Part shown: positions 7,380-8,386 of the stretch, one piece after another
How positions within the stretch are numbered: the stretch's first letter is position 1
How the letters are laid out: each line of letters opens with the position of its first letter
From: JAJRXG01 sp038523965
GTDB lineage: Bacteria > Bacteroidota > Bacteroidia > Chitinophagales > Saprospiraceae
Assembly (NCBI GenBank): GCA_038523965.1
Contig: JBCBIX010000112.1
Span: 1 to 8,386 of the forward strand
Reading direction: 5' to 3'
Length of the DNA: 8,386 nt
The notes under the pieces: model-generated
Database searches by the model: none
Told to the model about the DNA's origin: nothing
What the model saw: only the letters and a program-made list of their open reading frames with translations
Program-made: the position numbers and the translations under genes

Positions 7380-8386
7380 GCGGCCGAAAGTACAAGCAAA
7401 TGATCGAATACCTTCCTCCATGGCTCCCAACCATATGCCCGACTCAAAGAGCTATTATGCCATATCCATCCGAATGTTCCTCCCACTTCTTGACAACTTT
7501 GATGCAGTTGTGTAACCTCAGCGATTGCCTGCTCCACATCCATTTTTTCATAATATCTCATCGTCACTTCCATGCATTGGTAGGGATGGATGACGAGATC
7601 GGTTACGTGATCTGCGAGTAGGTCATACCATCTAAATGGGTGACACGTGCCTGCCCGAAACCCACATTGATCAGGATACATCATACTGTGATCCTCCTGA
7701 ATACCAAGCTCAACCAACGATCGATAAGTCTCTGGCAATGAAATTTTTATGAAGTGCTGACGACTCATTACAATTTGAGTCTGAAGAAGGTCGCATAAGC
7801 CCTTGTGCTCTTTCCGAAGCTGGTCAGTCGACTGGTGAGATAGGTATGACGGATGTAAACCGACGTGATGTTTGGGAGATAGCTGATCAACGATCCGTTT
7901 CATCTCAGGTCGATGAGCCAGATGGTTCAGATCGAATGGCCTTTGATAATTCAAAAGCACAAAGAACCGCCAGGTGATGGTACGTTCTGCTGCGAATTCC
8001 AAAATCTGGCTATACGTATCAAAAGGATCAGTGCCACCAAACCAAGTCTTCATCCGTCCCTGTGCGGTGTCCATCCGTCCACTAACTATATCCCTGAAGA
8101 GCCCGAGATAGGACCTTGGACCTTTGTACTTGAATGCAAGAGGCATATCGATATCGATAGAGGGATATGAATGTGGGCGCCCCTTTGGAGTCATCCTTCG
8201 ATTCGAGAGTCTATCCTGGATATCGGAGTATAGTCGTTGTATCCACAAATCGACCAGTGGCATCTTGAGGAAATCATGTTGATGCGCCAAGGAAGCATGA
8301 CTTGGAAAACGTCCATGACTATCTTTCGTGGTGTCCCCATACTCCTCATATCTGCTGAGGAGATAAAATATCATTGCAAATACATC
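7376..8386 (-). CDS. polysaccharide deacetylase-like protein (NodB/CE4-related), 5' partial
   Basis: The frame is open to the window edge: residues DVFA precede the first visible Met (8374-8372) and continue its sequence pattern (DVFAMIFYLLSRYEEY), so the gene starts outside. 336 residues are visible; relatives I recall are longer by roughly 100 N-terminal residues. Numbered from Met 8374, visible marks are SIDID (D74, D76), the position of the NodB metal/catalytic Asp motif; VGLHPSY (H174), in place of the usual HSxxH; SRQHF (204-208); GFRAGT (238-243) and a C-terminal IWHNSSLS (304-311), where CE4 enzymes carry the last catalytic His. The second His of HSxxH is absent. No signal peptide or membrane segment is seen in the visible part. 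CE4 enzymes remove N- or O-acetyl groups from glycans, but substrate and activity here are unproven. The TGA stop overlaps the symporter ATG. Confidence 0.8.
   Translation of the reverse strand, partial: DVFAMIFYLLSRYEEYGDTTKDSHGRFPSHASLAHQHDFLKMPLVDLWIQRLYSDIQDRLSNRRMTPKGRPHSYPSIDIDMPLAFKYKGPRSYLGLFRDIVSGRMDTAQGRMKTWFGGTDPFDTYSQILEFAAERTITWRFFVLLNYQRPFDLNHLAHRPEMKRIVDQLSPKHHVGLHPSYLSHQSTDQLRKEHKGLCDLLQTQIVMSRQHFIKISLPETYRSLVELGIQEDHSMMYPDQCGFRAGTCHPFRWYDLLADHVTDLVIHPYQCMEVTMRYYEKMDVEQAIAEVTQLHQSCQEVGGTFGWIWHNSSLSRAYGWEPWRKVFDHLLVLSAA

Overview
The window looks like a chromosomal segment of a Bacteroidota bacterium of intermediate GC. Three things point there: a TlpA-type thioredoxin protein with a long helical linker before the thioredoxin domain, a polysaccharide-deacetylase-like protein of a type I recall from that phylum, and a near-ideal Bacteroidota promoter (TTTG, 18 nt, TAnnTTTG) ahead of one gene. 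A member of the Saprospiria/Lewinella-like lineages is my best guess, but this is an impression from protein style and not a measured placement.

Layout. The plus strand carries the 3' part of a TlpA-like thioredoxin-fold protein (start lies outside the window), a 45-nt gap, then a full-length recG helicase gene. recG ends 28 nt from a convergent minus-strand block that fills the rest of the window. In transcription order that block is: a polysaccharide-deacetylase-like protein (5' end cut off by the window edge), a sodium:solute symporter whose ATG overlaps the deacetylase stop in an ATGA, a Na/Pi cotransporter with a C-terminal PhoU-like domain, and a divergent PiT-family transporter that appears to have its own promoter. 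No gap exceeds 100 nt. I see no RNA gene, mobile element, CRISPR array or attachment site.

How the genes fit together. The deacetylase and the symporter are probably translationally coupled; carbohydrate or cell-envelope metabolism is a plausible link but the symporter's substrate cannot be read from sequence. The next two genes place two unrelated classes of sodium-coupled phosphate carrier side by side: an NptA/YjbB-like protein carrying its own PhoU-like regulator, and a PiT relative whose signature motifs are altered. RecG works in replication-fork rescue and recombination and has no evident link to its neighbours. The window is mostly ordinary core genome; the most unusual item is the PiT-like protein.
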